From Tenacibaculum skagerrakense (lineage in GTDB: Bacteria > Bacteroidota > Bacteroidia > Flavobacteriales > Flavobacteriaceae), in contig NZ_SLXM01000001.1 of the NCBI RefSeq assembly GCF_004345825.1, positions 806,001 through 870,000 on the forward strand: DNA of 64,000 nt. The letters are read 5' to 3'. The position numbers were made by a program, and so were the translations under genes. Below are positions 18,531-28,194 of this stretch, in pieces. Within the stretch, counting starts at the first letter, position 1, and each line of letters opens with the position of its first letter. The notes under the pieces were generated by a model. It did no database searches and was not told the origin of the DNA. It saw only the letters and a program-made list of their open reading frames with translations.

Positions 18531-20642
18531 ATGGAGCCAATTGTAGAAAAAGACCTATTACAAAAATTAAAATCAAATTTTGGTTACGATAGCTTTCGAT
18601 TAGAACAGCAAAAAATCATTGAAAATGTTTTAGCAAAGAAAGATACGTTGGTTATTATGCCAACCGGTGGAGGAAAGTCTATTTGTTTTCAATTACCTGC
18701 ACTTTTTTTTGAAGGAATTACCTTAGTGATATCTCCTTTAATTGCTTTAATGAAAGATCAAGTTGATAGTTTAAAAGCGAATGGAATTTCTGCGACGTAT
18801 TTTAATAGTAGTCAAACAGAAGAAGAACAGCAACATGTTTTTGATGTGATAGTTAATAAGGAAGTAAGGTTGGTATATGTAGCTCCTGAAAGTCTACAAT
18901 TATTGCAAAATATTCTTCATCAAAATTATATCAGTTGTATTGCAATTGATGAAGCGCATTGTATTTCTTCTTGGGGACATGATTTTAGACCGTCCTATAA
19001 ACAATTAGCATTTTTAAAAAAGTCATTACCTGATGTTCCAGTAATAGCATTAACAGCAACAGCAGATAAAGCTACACAAGAAGATATTTTAGAACAGTTG
19101 GCTATTCCAAATGCTACACGTTTCATAAGTTCATTCAATCGAGAAAATATAGCTTTAGAGGTTCGTCCTGCAAATGATAGAGTACAACAAATTACTAAGT
19201 TCATCAATAGACGTCCTAATGAGTCTGGAATTATTTATTGTTTAAGTAGAAAAGCTACTGAGCAATTAGCCGCTAAATTATCACAAAGCGGTATTGATGC
19301 ACGACCTTATCACGCTGGGTTATCTTTTGAAGAAAGAGCAGAAACTCAAGAAAGTTTTATAAAAGATGATGTTCAAATTATTTGTGCAACAATAGCATTC
19401 GGGATGGGAATTGATAAATCCAATGTGCGTTGGATAATTCATTATAACATGCCCAAAAACATTGAAGGATATTATCAAGAAATTGGTCGTGCAGGAAGAG
19501 ACGGGCTTCCATCTCATGCATTATTGTTTCATAGTTATGCAGATGTAATTCAGTTACGACAATTCATTGCCAATACAGCAAATCAAGAGGTGCAAGAAGC
19601 CAAATTAGAGAGAATGAAGCAGTTTTCGGAAGCGACTGTTTGTAGAAGGAAAATTTTGCTAAGTTACTTCGGAGAGTTAATTGAAGAGAATTGTGGAAAC
19701 TGCGATGTGTGTAAAAATCCGCCACAATTTTTTGATGGAACCGTTATTGCGCAAAAAGCACTTTCTGCAATTTATCGTTTGCAAGGTAAAGAAGCTATGG
19801 GAACTGTGATAGATGTTTTAAGAGGTGCTCAAAATGCTGCTATTCTGGATAAAAATTATCAGCTATTAAAAACATACGGCGTTGGTAAAGAAATCTCTTG
19901 GAGAGATTGGCAACATTATCTTATTCAATTGGTTAATCAAGGATTTTGTCAAATTGCCTTTCATTTAAATAACACACTTCAATTAACCGAATTTTCAGAA
20001 AAAGTATTATTTAATGGAGAAAAAGTTGAGTTAACTACTCCTATAGAGATTTCAAAAGAAAGTCCGAAGCAAGAAAAAGTATCTAAGAAAAAAACTAGTA
20101 CTAGTAATACGCTTTTTGAACGCTTACGAAAATTGCGTTATCGTATTGCCGAAGAAGAAAATATTGCGGCTTATTTAATTTTTAGTGATGCTACTTTGCG
20201 TGAATTGGAAATTCAGAGACCTCAAACAGATGAAGAATTCTTAGCGATAAGTGGTGTAGGACAAAGAAAACTTGAGGTATATGGAGGAGAGTTTATGGAA
20301 GAAATCAAAACCTTTATTAAAGAAAAGAAAAAAGGTAAAAAAGACACCACTTTAGAAACCTATAAACTATATCAGGAAGGACTTTCTGTTGAAGATATTG
20401 CGATTCAAAGAGGACTAAAAGAGCAAACCATTTTTTCACACTTAGCTAAATTATATTTAGAAGGAAAGGATATTAGTTTAGATAAATTTATAGATGCTAA
20501 TACGTTGAAATTAATTCAAAGTGCTAAAAAAGTGTTAGGTAATGAAACTGCCTTAAAGCCGTATTTTGAGTTTTTAAAAGAAGAGGTTTCATATGAACAA
20601 ATCAGAATTGGATTAACCATTCTTCAGAAAAAAACCTTGTAA
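18531..20642 (+). CDS. recQ: ATP-dependent DNA helicase RecQ
   Basis: 703 aa. A 3'-5' superfamily 2 helicase for recombination and fork repair. Order of parts: helicase domain with Walker A MPTGGGKSICFQ and the box IDEAHCISSWGHDFRP; second RecA lobe with CATIAFGMGIDKSNVRW and QEIGRAGRDG; zinc-binding cysteines (CRRKILL...CGNCDVC); winged helix; and an HRDC domain (IAAYLIFSDATLRELEIQRP). A C-terminal helix-turn-helix extension (TLETYKLYQEGLSVEDIA) follows, as in many Bacteroidota RecQ proteins. A hairpin terminator follows. Confidence 0.95.
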   Translation: MEPIVEKDLLQKLKSNFGYDSFRLEQQKIIENVLAKKDTLVIMPTGGGKSICFQLPALFFEGITLVISPLIALMKDQVDSLKANGISATYFNSSQTEEEQQHVFDVIVNKEVRLVYVAPESLQLLQNILHQNYISCIAIDEAHCISSWGHDFRPSYKQLAFLKKSLPDVPVIALTATADKATQEDILEQLAIPNATRFISSFNRENIALEVRPANDRVQQITKFINRRPNESGIIYCLSRKATEQLAAKLSQSGIDARPYHAGLSFEERAETQESFIKDDVQIICATIAFGMGIDKSNVRWIIHYNMPKNIEGYYQEIGRAGRDGLPSHALLFHSYADVIQLRQFIANTANQEVQEAKLERMKQFSEATVCRRKILLSYFGELIEENCGNCDVCKNPPQFFDGTVIAQKALSAIYRLQGKEAMGTVIDVLRGAQNAAILDKNYQLLKTYGVGKEISWRDWQHYLIQLVNQGFCQIAFHLNNTLQLTEFSEKVLFNGEKVELTTPIEISKESPKQEKVSKKKTSTSNTLFERLRKLRYRIAEEENIAAYLIFSDATLRELEIQRPQTDEEFLAISGVGQRKLEVYGGEFMEEIKTFIKEKKKGKKDTTLETYKLYQEGLSVEDIAIQRGLKEQTIFSHLAKLYLEGKDISLDKFIDANTLKLIQSAKKVLGNETALKPYFEFLKEEVSYEQIRIGLTILQKKTL

Positions 20643-20650
20643 ATAGAAAA

Positions 20651-20696
20651 AATCGTCATCTGAAGTCAATTAAGAAAAGATGACGATTGATTTTTC
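20651..20696. terminator. Bidirectional terminator between recQ and the 20699-21319 gene
   Basis: AATCGTCATC (20651-20660) pairs with GATGACGATT (20679-20688). T residues follow on the plus strand, and TTTTTTC on the minus strand. Confidence 0.7.
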
Positions 20697-20698
20697 TA

Positions 20699-21319
20699 TT
20701 ATGTTGTTTGTAAACTTTCTATTTCGTTAATAATATCATTTAATTTAGAAAGTAAGGTTCCGTATAAAAGTTGTGTAGAAATTTTAAAAGCTACCATCGA
20801 AATAATTGATACAATTAACGCTACTGAACCTCCAATTCCTATTATTTCTAATAACGTAGTGTCCTCTGAAATATACTTAGATAAAAAGCTGTTTTCTTTA
20901 ACAAAAAAGGCTAAAACAAAAATTGAAAGTACTAACAAAGGAAGTATAAAAATAAACATTCGTTTAGTTGCTTTCGCTACAGAATTCATAATAGCTCTGT
21001 AATTCTTTAAATACGTTAGGTTGTCAGATTTTACATCTAAAGTGTCAAACCTGCTTAATAATTTTGTGTTGAAATAGTAAAGCGATAAAATTAATAAGGT
21101 ACCGTATAAGCCAATAATGGTTTCTGAAAGTAAAATTCCGCCTATGGCAACAATACCAGCTATAGGAAGTAATCCCTTATTATCAAATTCATAGGTACGC
21201 TGAATCTTATGAATTATTGATTTTGATTTTTGATTATATAAATCGTTTATTTTTGGAACCAACATAGATTGCTCATTTATAAACGCCTCATTCCATATTT
21301 TTTCAATTGATTTTTCCAT
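20699..21319 (-). CDS. Membrane protein encoded with an ECF sigma factor
   Basis: 206 aa with four hydrophobic segments, at about residues 49-64, 66-83, 118-137 and 155-178. The N-terminal ~45 residues are cytoplasmic and helical (WNEAFINEQSMLVPKINDLYNQ). There is no recognised domain. The start lies 17 bases inside the 3' end of the sigma gene, so the two are translated together, which suggests a regulatory partner. It lacks the short zinc-binding anti-sigma domain I would look for, so an anti-sigma role is only inference from position. Confidence 0.75.
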   Translation of the reverse strand: MEKSIEKIWNEAFINEQSMLVPKINDLYNQKSKSIIHKIQRTYEFDNKGLLPIAGIVAIGGILLSETIIGLYGTLLILSLYYFNTKLLSRFDTLDVKSDNLTYLKNYRAIMNSVAKATKRMFIFILPLLVLSIFVLAFFVKENSFLSKYISEDTTLLEIIGIGGSVALIVSIISMVAFKISTQLLYGTLLSKLNDIINEIESLQTT

Positions 21320-21782
21320 CTAATAGTTCTTTTAATTGTTTTTTAATTCGGTTTATTCTAACTGCAATATTGTTAGCGCTAGTTCCAATAATGGCAGCAA
21401 TTTCTTTGTGCGGATTTTCTTCTAAATGCAATAAAATAATAGCTCTGTCAACCTCTGATAGTTTTTTAATAGCATCATAGAGTAAATTCAAATCTTCATT
21501 TTCAAATGCATTATTAGTTACAGAAGCTTCATTATGCATGGTAGTATAGTTTTTTCGCTGACTTTTCTTAGAAAGTGTTAAACATACATTTAGCGTAACT
21601 CGATATATCCAAGTAGACCATTTCGATTTTTCTTGAAAGGCAGTTCTACTTTTCCATATTTGTAAACAAGCTTCTTGATAATAATCTTCAAAATCCTCTT
21701 GAGAATCTGTATAAGCTCTACAGATCTTAATGATAATTCCTGCATGAGGAAGAATTGAAGAAGTATAAAAATCGGTACTCAA
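21303..21782 (-). CDS. ECF-type RNA polymerase sigma factor
   Basis: 159 aa. Region 2 is visible as DSQEDFEDYYQEACLQIWKSRTAFQEKSKWSTWIYRVTLN, and region 4 as LSEVDRAIILLHLEENPHKEIAAIIGTSANNIAVRINRIKKQL (a helix-turn-helix that recognises the -35 box). No sigma-1.1 or region 3 is present, as in ECF sigmas. The start is TTG (21782). Its membrane-protein partner overlaps the 3' end. Targets are unknown; the ECF-like promoter motif triplicated at 55.9-56.4 kb is a candidate class of target for some ECF sigma, not necessarily this one. Confidence 0.92.
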   Translation of the reverse strand: MSTDFYTSSILPHAGIIIKICRAYTDSQEDFEDYYQEACLQIWKSRTAFQEKSKWSTWIYRVTLNVCLTLSKKSQRKNYTTMHNEASVTNNAFENEDLNLLYDAIKKLSEVDRAIILLHLEENPHKEIAAIIGTSANNIAVRINRIKKQLKELLDGKIN

Positions 21783-21862
21783 AATTTAATATTTACTTAG
21801 TTAGTAAATCGAGAAATTAAAATATTACAAGAAAATATAAAATAGAAGTAAAAAAGATTGTT

Positions 21863-22768
21863 TTAATAATTGTTAATATTCTTACCTTGAAGTTTTAAAG
21901 CAGAAATAAGCAAACCAGTTTGTACTGATTTTTCAATAGTAAATTCATGTATAAAACCATATAAGAAGCCAGACCAAAAAGCATCTCCAGCACCTGTTGC
22001 ATCTTTAATGTTAGGTATTTTTATGGATGGAAAAGCATAGGTTTTTTTATTGCGTTCCGATATAACTACACCTTCTTTTCCTTTAGTTAAACAAATAAGA
22101 TCTACATTTTGATTATGAAAAAAAGCAAACATTTCATTCTCAGACATAGTACTACCAAAAATACGATGCATATCATCTAGACTTATTTTAATTAGTGGAT
22201 TGTACTTACAATATTTCATAATAACCTTAAGAGCATCATCTCTATTAGTCCATATTTTAGAGGAGAAATTTAAGTCGATACTTGTTTTACTGCCATTTTT
22301 ATAAGCTAATTCCGCATATTTTAATATCGTAGTTTGCGCTGGGTCTCTACTTAACGCAAAACATGTTGTGTGAAAAATTTTCGATCTTAATATTGTGTGT
22401 TCTTTAATTTGTGATTCATAAATATAATAATCTGCATTACGATAGGGAATAAAATCAGGAGTTTCAGTTGTTTTGGAAACCAATATAATTGAAGTTGCCA
22501 TATTATCTATCAGCTTTACACAACTTATATCTATTTGATTTTTGATTAGTTCTTCGTGTATATAGTTACCTAAATTATCTTCACCCACGGAAGATGCAAG
22601 TGCCACCTTTAATTTTAATTTACTACAGTTTAAGGCTACATTGGTTGGTGAGCCTCCTAAATGACGCTCAAATTTATTTGTATTTTTAATAGAGTCTTTA
22701 GCCTCAATTCCAATTAGGTCAACAATAGTTTCTCCTACACAAAATATATCAATATCTTTTATAACCAT
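21863..22768 (-). CDS. PfkB family sugar kinase (probable fructokinase)
   Basis: 301 aa, ribokinase fold. Motif 1 is GGSPTNVALNCSKL near residue 39; motif 2, with the catalytic Asp, is DATGAGDAFWSGFLYG near the C-terminus. PfkB kinases phosphorylate furanose sugars with ATP; fructose is the most likely substrate given the neighbouring invertase-like hydrolase and sucrose-type transporter. The start codon overlaps the last base of the upstream hydrolase gene, indicating one operon. The hydroxyl specificity cannot be fixed from sequence alone. Confidence 0.88.
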   Translation of the reverse strand: MVIKDIDIFCVGETIVDLIGIEAKDSIKNTNKFERHLGGSPTNVALNCSKLKLKVALASSVGEDNLGNYIHEELIKNQIDISCVKLIDNMATSIILVSKTTETPDFIPYRNADYYIYESQIKEHTILRSKIFHTTCFALSRDPAQTTILKYAELAYKNGSKTSIDLNFSSKIWTNRDDALKVIMKYCKYNPLIKISLDDMHRIFGSTMSENEMFAFFHNQNVDLICLTKGKEGVVISERNKKTYAFPSIKIPNIKDATGAGDAFWSGFLYGFIHEFTIEKSVQTGLLISALKLQGKNINNY

Positions 22769-23934
22769 TAGACTAATAATTTTTTACCATTTAAAAATTG
22801 AGTTGCAATTATTTCACCAGCGGCGCTCCATGTACAATTTGGTACACCATTAGGAACTCCTGTTTTCGAATTGAAATTTTCATAAAAAGAATAGTTTTCA
22901 ATTTTATTTAGTTTTCTAATATATTTTAGTACATCATTAGCAGCTGTTTTATCTATACTAGAGATGGCCGCCGCATAAAAACCATTAACAACTTGCCAGG
23001 TTCCTCCGTTATGAAATTCATGAGGTGAGTTTCGGAACTCATATTTACAATTATCTACGAGTAAATTCCAATTGGGAGATTCTTCTTCAATAGGCTCCCA
23101 GAAGGCGGGAATTAACTGTAATGTCAAAAGTTTTCTTAATTGCTCAGAGTATTTAAATACCTGAAAATTAAACTCTGAATCAATATCTAGTAAAATAGCC
23201 AAAGAATTGGCAAAACCATCATACATAATTTGATAACCAGATGGAGTAATTGATGCAGCCCAATACTTTAAATGTGGTAGTTTTTTATAGGCGTTCGGAT
23301 GATAAACTTCTCCGGAAGAGTTGTGTTTTCGATAATTGAGTTTAATTTTTTTCTCTATAAGATGAATTTTCTTTGTTATATCTTCAGAAGGAATGATTTT
23401 ATTGAAAGCTCTCAAAGCCCATAGTCTTAATAGTTGGTCATATAGAATATGTCCTTCGGTAATGTACTCGTCTGCCCAATTACCAGAGCGAGGAACATAA
23501 ACTAAATCATTATTGTTAAACTCCCAGCATTCTAATAAATCCAGTCCCTTTTCTATTGAAGAAATCATTCTTTTTAGAAACTTATGATCATTGGTAAAGT
23601 GTACATAATTGCATATGCCTATGATAAACCAAGGTATTGTATCGACTCTACCTGCTAAACCACCAAAGCTCACTTCTGTTTTATCTTGATTAAAATAAAC
23701 ATTAGAAGGAATGTTTCCATGTTTATGTTGATTTTCAGCAAGAGTTTCTAATGTGTTTTTGAAGATTTCTGTAAGTTGTGAATCACCATCTAATAGAGCT
23801 GCTAATCCACAAATAACACCATCTCTAGCCCAAACTCGATTATAATTTGTTATCTGCTTAGCACTGGCTAGAAATCCATTTTGGGAACTAGCTATTAATA
23901 ATAGTTCTTTAGCTTTAATGTAATTGCTATTCAT
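22768..23934 (-). CDS. (alpha/alpha)6 glycoside hydrolase, GH100 invertase-like / debranching-enzyme-like
   Basis: 388 aa, no signal peptide, cytoplasmic. It has repeated helix pairs of an (alpha/alpha)6 barrel: NYNRVWARDGVICGLAALL with a conserved acidic residue, GRVDTIPWFIIGICNYVHF, VPRSGNWADEY, and HEFHNGGTWQVVNGFYAAA near the C-terminal end. These recall alkaline/neutral invertases (GH100) and amylo-alpha-1,6-glucosidase-type proteins, and automatic annotation might call it glycogen debranching. The fructokinase and SUT-like transporter beside it make intracellular sucrose hydrolysis the best guess. It overlaps both neighbours by a few bases. Confidence 0.7.
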   Translation of the reverse strand: MNSNYIKAKELLLIASSQNGFLASAKQITNYNRVWARDGVICGLAALLDGDSQLTEIFKNTLETLAENQHKHGNIPSNVYFNQDKTEVSFGGLAGRVDTIPWFIIGICNYVHFTNDHKFLKRMISSIEKGLDLLECWEFNNNDLVYVPRSGNWADEYITEGHILYDQLLRLWALRAFNKIIPSEDITKKIHLIEKKIKLNYRKHNSSGEVYHPNAYKKLPHLKYWAASITPSGYQIMYDGFANSLAILLDIDSEFNFQVFKYSEQLRKLLTLQLIPAFWEPIEEESPNWNLLVDNCKYEFRNSPHEFHNGGTWQVVNGFYAAAISSIDKTAANDVLKYIRKLNKIENYSFYENFNSKTGVPNGVPNCTWSAAGEIIATQFLNGKKLLV

Positions 23935-25306
23935 TTACTATAGTTCTTTCTTTAATAAATAATGTGAAAACACCTCCTATAATCAAAAATAACCCTGCTA
24001 GCTTAATTACGTTTACTGGGTTTTTTCCTAATAAATCATAAACAAATGTTTGCATAGAAATAATTTGAATAATCATTGGGATAACAATGAACATGTTAAA
24101 AATTCCCATATAAACTCCAGTTTTATGCTTTGGAACAGAGCCTGCTAATAATTGATATGGCATTGCCAGCATAGATGCCCATGCAATTCCTAGTCCAACA
24201 GTGTATAAGTATAATTGAGAAATTTCAATAGAGTTTTCTCCAAATGGATTTGGTATTGAAAATAAAATAGAAGAGTTGCTTAAATATGGAATACTAAAAA
24301 CAGCAATTCCTCCAAGGAGTAAACTTATAAAATGAACTCCTTTTGCTCCTATTTTTTTAGCTAAAGGAACTAAAGCTAAAGCAACAATAAAGCATACAAT
24401 GTTATAAGAACCGTTGTACTGACCCGTTAGTAATTGAGAGGTTTTGAAACCATTCGATTCCACATCTAAAGTATCAAAAAGCGATAAAGATAAGGCAGAT
24501 GTTAAATACTGCCAGTAACAAAACATTGCATACCAAGTGAAAAATTTTACAGGAATAAGTTGTTTCATAGCTAAAGGCATCTCTTTAAAAGCTACATATA
24601 TGTCTTTTATTGTTCTCGAAAGGATATTTCCTTCTTTTTTTTGTAATGCTATTATGGCTAATTCTTCCTCAGATGGAGGATATTCTTTTGTGGTAAATAC
24701 AGAAATGAGTATTGAAAAAATTGATGCAAAAGCGCCAATGAAAAAAGCCCAATAGGTAGAAACAGGAATACCATTTTCCATGGTATCTGTTAAAGCAAAG
24801 AAGCCTAAAGCTATTAAAATAGCGGGTGTGAAATTTGCTAAGGTAATCCCAAGTCCGGTAAAAAAGCTTTGCATTAAAAAACCTAAGGAATGCTGGCTTT
24901 TATCTAATTTATCCGACACAAAGGCTCTGTAAGGTTCCATTGCTATATTATTTGCAGCGTCTAAAATCCAAAGTAAACTTGCTGCCATCCACACAGTTTT
25001 TGAATAAGGCATCAACAGTAATGCAACACTTGCTAATATGGCACCAATCAAGAAAAATGGTTTTCGTCTTCCAAATTTTGGAGACCAAGTACCGTCACTT
25101 ATCGCACCAATTATTGGTTGAACGATTAAACCGGTTACAGGTCCAGCCAACCACAAAATAGGAATCTCTTCTTCTACAGCTCCGAGATACTTATATATCG
25201 AACTCATGTTACTTTGCTGTAGTCCAAAACTGAACTGAATTCCGAAGAAACCGAAATTCATAGTCCAGATTTGCCAAAAGTTTAATATTTTCTTTTTTTG
25301 CGCCAT
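23927..25306 (-). CDS. SLC45/sucrose-transporter-like MFS symporter
   Basis: 459 aa from the ATG at 25306; a TTG 15 bases upstream also exists but is less likely. About twelve membrane segments. The region WLAGPVTGLIVQPIIGAISDGTW followed by KFGRRKPFFLIGA strongly resembles plant SUT and animal SLC45 proton-sugar symporters (GPH-like), which move sucrose or other disaccharides. A charged motif (DAANNIAMEPYRAFVSDK) also fits this group. It overlaps the hydrolase gene by 8 bases, so transport and hydrolysis are translated together. A strong hairpin lies upstream, between it and the TonB receptor gene. Confidence 0.85.
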   Translation of the reverse strand: MAQKKKILNFWQIWTMNFGFFGIQFSFGLQQSNMSSIYKYLGAVEEEIPILWLAGPVTGLIVQPIIGAISDGTWSPKFGRRKPFFLIGAILASVALLLMPYSKTVWMAASLLWILDAANNIAMEPYRAFVSDKLDKSQHSLGFLMQSFFTGLGITLANFTPAILIALGFFALTDTMENGIPVSTYWAFFIGAFASIFSILISVFTTKEYPPSEEELAIIALQKKEGNILSRTIKDIYVAFKEMPLAMKQLIPVKFFTWYAMFCYWQYLTSALSLSLFDTLDVESNGFKTSQLLTGQYNGSYNIVCFIVALALVPLAKKIGAKGVHFISLLLGGIAVFSIPYLSNSSILFSIPNPFGENSIEISQLYLYTVGLGIAWASMLAMPYQLLAGSVPKHKTGVYMGIFNMFIVIPMIIQIISMQTFVYDLLGKNPVNVIKLAGLFLIIGGVFTLFIKERTIVNE

Positions 25307-25330
25307 AATATTTACAATCAAATGATTTAG

Positions 25331-25368
25331 TTGAAAAAACGGATTGTCTTTTTAGACAAACCGTTTTT
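25331..25368 (-). terminator. Hairpin between the TonB receptor and transporter genes
   Basis: On the reverse strand AAAAACGG-TTTGTCT pairs with AGACAAT-CCGTTTTT around AAAA, followed by T residues. It lies inside the presumed operon, so it probably lowers downstream expression relative to the receptor by partial termination or RNA processing. Confidence 0.75.
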
Positions 25369-25401
25369 AAGGTTCAATGAAAAACAAACTATATAATTAT
25401 A

Positions 25402-28017
25402 TTATAAATTATACCTTACACCTAAAGAAAAAGATTGTCCAGGTAAAGGTCTTGCTCTTACGAAATTTACAGCATTATCTGTAATGCTTCCTTCCTCAGA
25501 TTCTGTAATACCTAAAGAGTCAAAGATATTATTGGCTGATAGGTTAAATGATAAGTTTTTAGTGACTCCAACATTGAAAAATCCATTTACAATTACAAAA
25601 CCTGGCATTACTAATTGATTTGAATCCTGAGCAAAAGCTTTAGTTTGTCCAATAAAACTTAAACCAAAAGCATGATTTTTATTTTTTCCGAAGTTATAGG
25701 TAGGGATTAAATTATAGATAAGATCTGGTTGACGTCTTGGAGTGTTTCCTTCATTGGCTCCAGAAGTTACCTCAGCACTTGTGTAGGTAACGGCTCCTCT
25801 TAAATCAAAGTTATTGATAGAGTAAAATCCTTCCAATTCAATACCTAAAGAACGATAATCATTTTCGATTACAGAGTTCGTAGTTGCTTCAAATCCTCCT
25901 TCCTCTGTAGTAGAAGAATAGAATGCAGTAGCATAAAAAGCACCAGCATCAAATTTTCTTTTGTATCCAACTTCAAATTGATCTATAAAATCTAATGCGT
26001 TTACGTTGTCGCTTGTAAAATCTTGATCTCCAGAGAAGAATATTCTATCCGCTTTAGCGGAAGCACCATGGCTAAATCTTCCGAAGATAGAAGTCTTATT
26101 ATTAAGCTTATAATTTAAACCTAGTGTGTAAGAAGCATAATCATAATCATAATCCACTGGAGTTGCATTAGCATTGTCAATAGCAGAAACATCAGATTCA
26201 GGCACTGAAATATTTCCGTCATTATTCATGTCTCTTACTGTTTGAACCGTCGCGGCAATTGATCCATCAACTTTTCCAATATCATATCTCAAACCTCCAT
26301 CAAAAGTTAAATTCTCATTGGCTTTAATTGTTACATTCATGTATGGAGCAGAGGTATTATATTGTGTATTATAATTTCTATTACAACAATTCCCCCAAAA
26401 TGGAACACCATAAGCGTAAAGACCATTGTCACTTTGTAATTGTCCCGTGTTGTCACTAACGTTAATTAGACGAGCGTTATCGTCGGAAACTTCTTGGAGA
26501 TAAGAATTCCAATGCCATGACGTAGCTACATTTTGAATTGCTTTAAAATATCCTACAGTAAGATCAATTCCATCAAAATCCTTACTAAGTCTAAAATCGT
26601 TTATGAAATTGTTCATGTTATTTAGTTCAGTATCGAACATATGAATTCTGTTTACAAGTGTATTGGCACTTACAGGAGAATCATCATTTGCATACGTTAA
26701 TGTACTACCAGCACCAAAAGAATCAGCAATAGTTGAAGCAGTTGCTACTTGAGCAGGAAATGGCGCAATAAAACGACCGCTATTTGCCGAGTAACGTCCA
26801 TTGTTTCTTAGCTTTAATCCATCTGCAATTTCAAATTCAATATCCAGTCCGATTGATTGAGTTTTTACATGCATCCCATCCGATACATCAGCTCTTCTTA
26901 TGTTTCCATTACCATCTAAAACAGTGTTTTGTGATAAATACGCCGAATGTAATGCTCCAGATGTAGCATCAAAACCAGGAGCGCTTTCCCAAGTAGGGTC
27001 AGAATTTGTTCCTGTTACCTGAATTGGAATGGGCATATAGGCAACCGCACGATCATTAAGAAGTTTGGTGTATAATCTAATCTTACCTTTTTCGAATTCA
27101 CGAGTTAAGTTAAATTTAAATTGACCTCCATTATTGGCTGTAAAGCCAGTTTCTCTAATTCCTTCACCAACTCTATAAAAACCACCTGCATGGAAATACA
27201 AGTTATTACTGATTTTGCCACCATAATCTAAATCTGTTCTAAAAGAATCATAATTTAAACCAAAAGATGTAGCCACAGAGCCTTGATTGTATTTTCCTGT
27301 TTTACTTATTAAATTTATAATACCTCCAGGAGAGTTTGATGATAATGTAGATGCAGAACCACCTCTAATAGCTTCGATACTTTTAATATTTGAGTCAAAA
27401 CGAGTAAACATATCTGGTGTTGCAAATGCAATATCTCCGAATAAAAGCACAGGTAAACCGTCTTCTTGTAGTTGTACGTATTTTGACCCTCCAGCTGAGA
27501 TAGGTACACCACGAACAGCAATATTGGAATTACCGTCTCCACCAGAAGATTCTGAACGAATACCAGGTATTGTTCTAAAAATTTCAGCTGTTGTTCTTGG
27601 TGCAGATTGATTTATTACATTTGGTTTTAATGTGGTTATCGAAATACTTGATTCAATTTTAGATTTTGGATTTGTAACTCCAGTTATAATTACATCATCT
27701 AACGTAACTGAATCTTCAATCAGCTGAATATCAATATTTAACTCAGGACCGCTTAATACTACACTTTTTGTAAAAGACGCGTATCCTACAAAAGAAGCAA
27801 CTAAAGTATAAGTTCCTTCAGATAGATTTAATATTTCGAAATATCCATCAAAATTTGTTTCACTCCCTGTTAATGTTCCTTTTATTACAACATTTACACC
27901 AGGAAGAGGTTGTCCTGAAGTATCTTTAACTGTACCTTTTATTTTCGATTGAGAGTAAGCAATTGAAGACAAAAAGATACAAGTAAAAAAGATTGTATTA
28001 GTAAAAAAATTTCTCAT
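25402..28017 (-). CDS. TonB-dependent receptor of the sugar locus
   Basis: 871 aa. Signal peptide (to about residue 22), carboxypeptidase-regulatory-like domain (~24-110; GTVKDTSGQPLPGVNVVIKG), plug (~125-240; IRGGSASTLSSNSPGGIIN), then a 22-strand barrel ending in FSLGVRYNL. No SusD gene accompanies it, and it is shorter than SusC proteins, so it resembles the sucrose-type (SuxA-like) TonB receptors. It would import the sugar across the outer membrane for the MFS transporter downstream. Paired LacI-type operators lie upstream. Confidence 0.92.
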   Translation of the reverse strand: MRNFFTNTIFFTCIFLSSIAYSQSKIKGTVKDTSGQPLPGVNVVIKGTLTGSETNFDGYFEILNLSEGTYTLVASFVGYASFTKSVVLSGPELNIDIQLIEDSVTLDDVIITGVTNPKSKIESSISITTLKPNVINQSAPRTTAEIFRTIPGIRSESSGGDGNSNIAVRGVPISAGGSKYVQLQEDGLPVLLFGDIAFATPDMFTRFDSNIKSIEAIRGGSASTLSSNSPGGIINLISKTGKYNQGSVATSFGLNYDSFRTDLDYGGKISNNLYFHAGGFYRVGEGIRETGFTANNGGQFKFNLTREFEKGKIRLYTKLLNDRAVAYMPIPIQVTGTNSDPTWESAPGFDATSGALHSAYLSQNTVLDGNGNIRRADVSDGMHVKTQSIGLDIEFEIADGLKLRNNGRYSANSGRFIAPFPAQVATASTIADSFGAGSTLTYANDDSPVSANTLVNRIHMFDTELNNMNNFINDFRLSKDFDGIDLTVGYFKAIQNVATSWHWNSYLQEVSDDNARLINVSDNTGQLQSDNGLYAYGVPFWGNCCNRNYNTQYNTSAPYMNVTIKANENLTFDGGLRYDIGKVDGSIAATVQTVRDMNNDGNISVPESDVSAIDNANATPVDYDYDYASYTLGLNYKLNNKTSIFGRFSHGASAKADRIFFSGDQDFTSDNVNALDFIDQFEVGYKRKFDAGAFYATAFYSSTTEEGGFEATTNSVIENDYRSLGIELEGFYSINNFDLRGAVTYTSAEVTSGANEGNTPRRQPDLIYNLIPTYNFGKNKNHAFGLSFIGQTKAFAQDSNQLVMPGFVIVNGFFNVGVTKNLSFNLSANNIFDSLGITESEEGSITDNAVNFVRARPLPGQSFSLGVRYNL

Positions 28018-28107
28018 TGTAAATTATTTGAATTATTAAAATAAAAATTTGTTGTTTGGTTTTTTAAAGATATTTCAAAATAAAAGTTGAATTTTAGTTT
28101 TTTTTAA

Positions 28108-28145
28108 TCAAAAACGTTTTCGAAATTACCGAAAACGTTTTCGAT
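28108..28145. promoter_or_regulatory. Two LacI-type operators between the TonB receptor and lacI-like genes
   Basis: AAAACGTTTTCGA (28111-28123) and the perfect palindrome CGAAAACGTTTTCG (28130-28143), centres about 20 bases apart, i.e. two helical turns. Central CG and symmetry are typical of LacI/GalR sites. They probably bind the regulator encoded at 28195-29214 and control both divergent units. Confidence 0.75.
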
Positions 28146-28194
28146 TTTCTTTTGATTCATCTGAATAAATAAAATTATTATATTGATTCTTAAT

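Noticed and set aside
27287..27610. 107-codon plus-strand ORF within the TonB receptor gene
   Set aside because: It is antisense to the well-conserved plug domain and has no motif.
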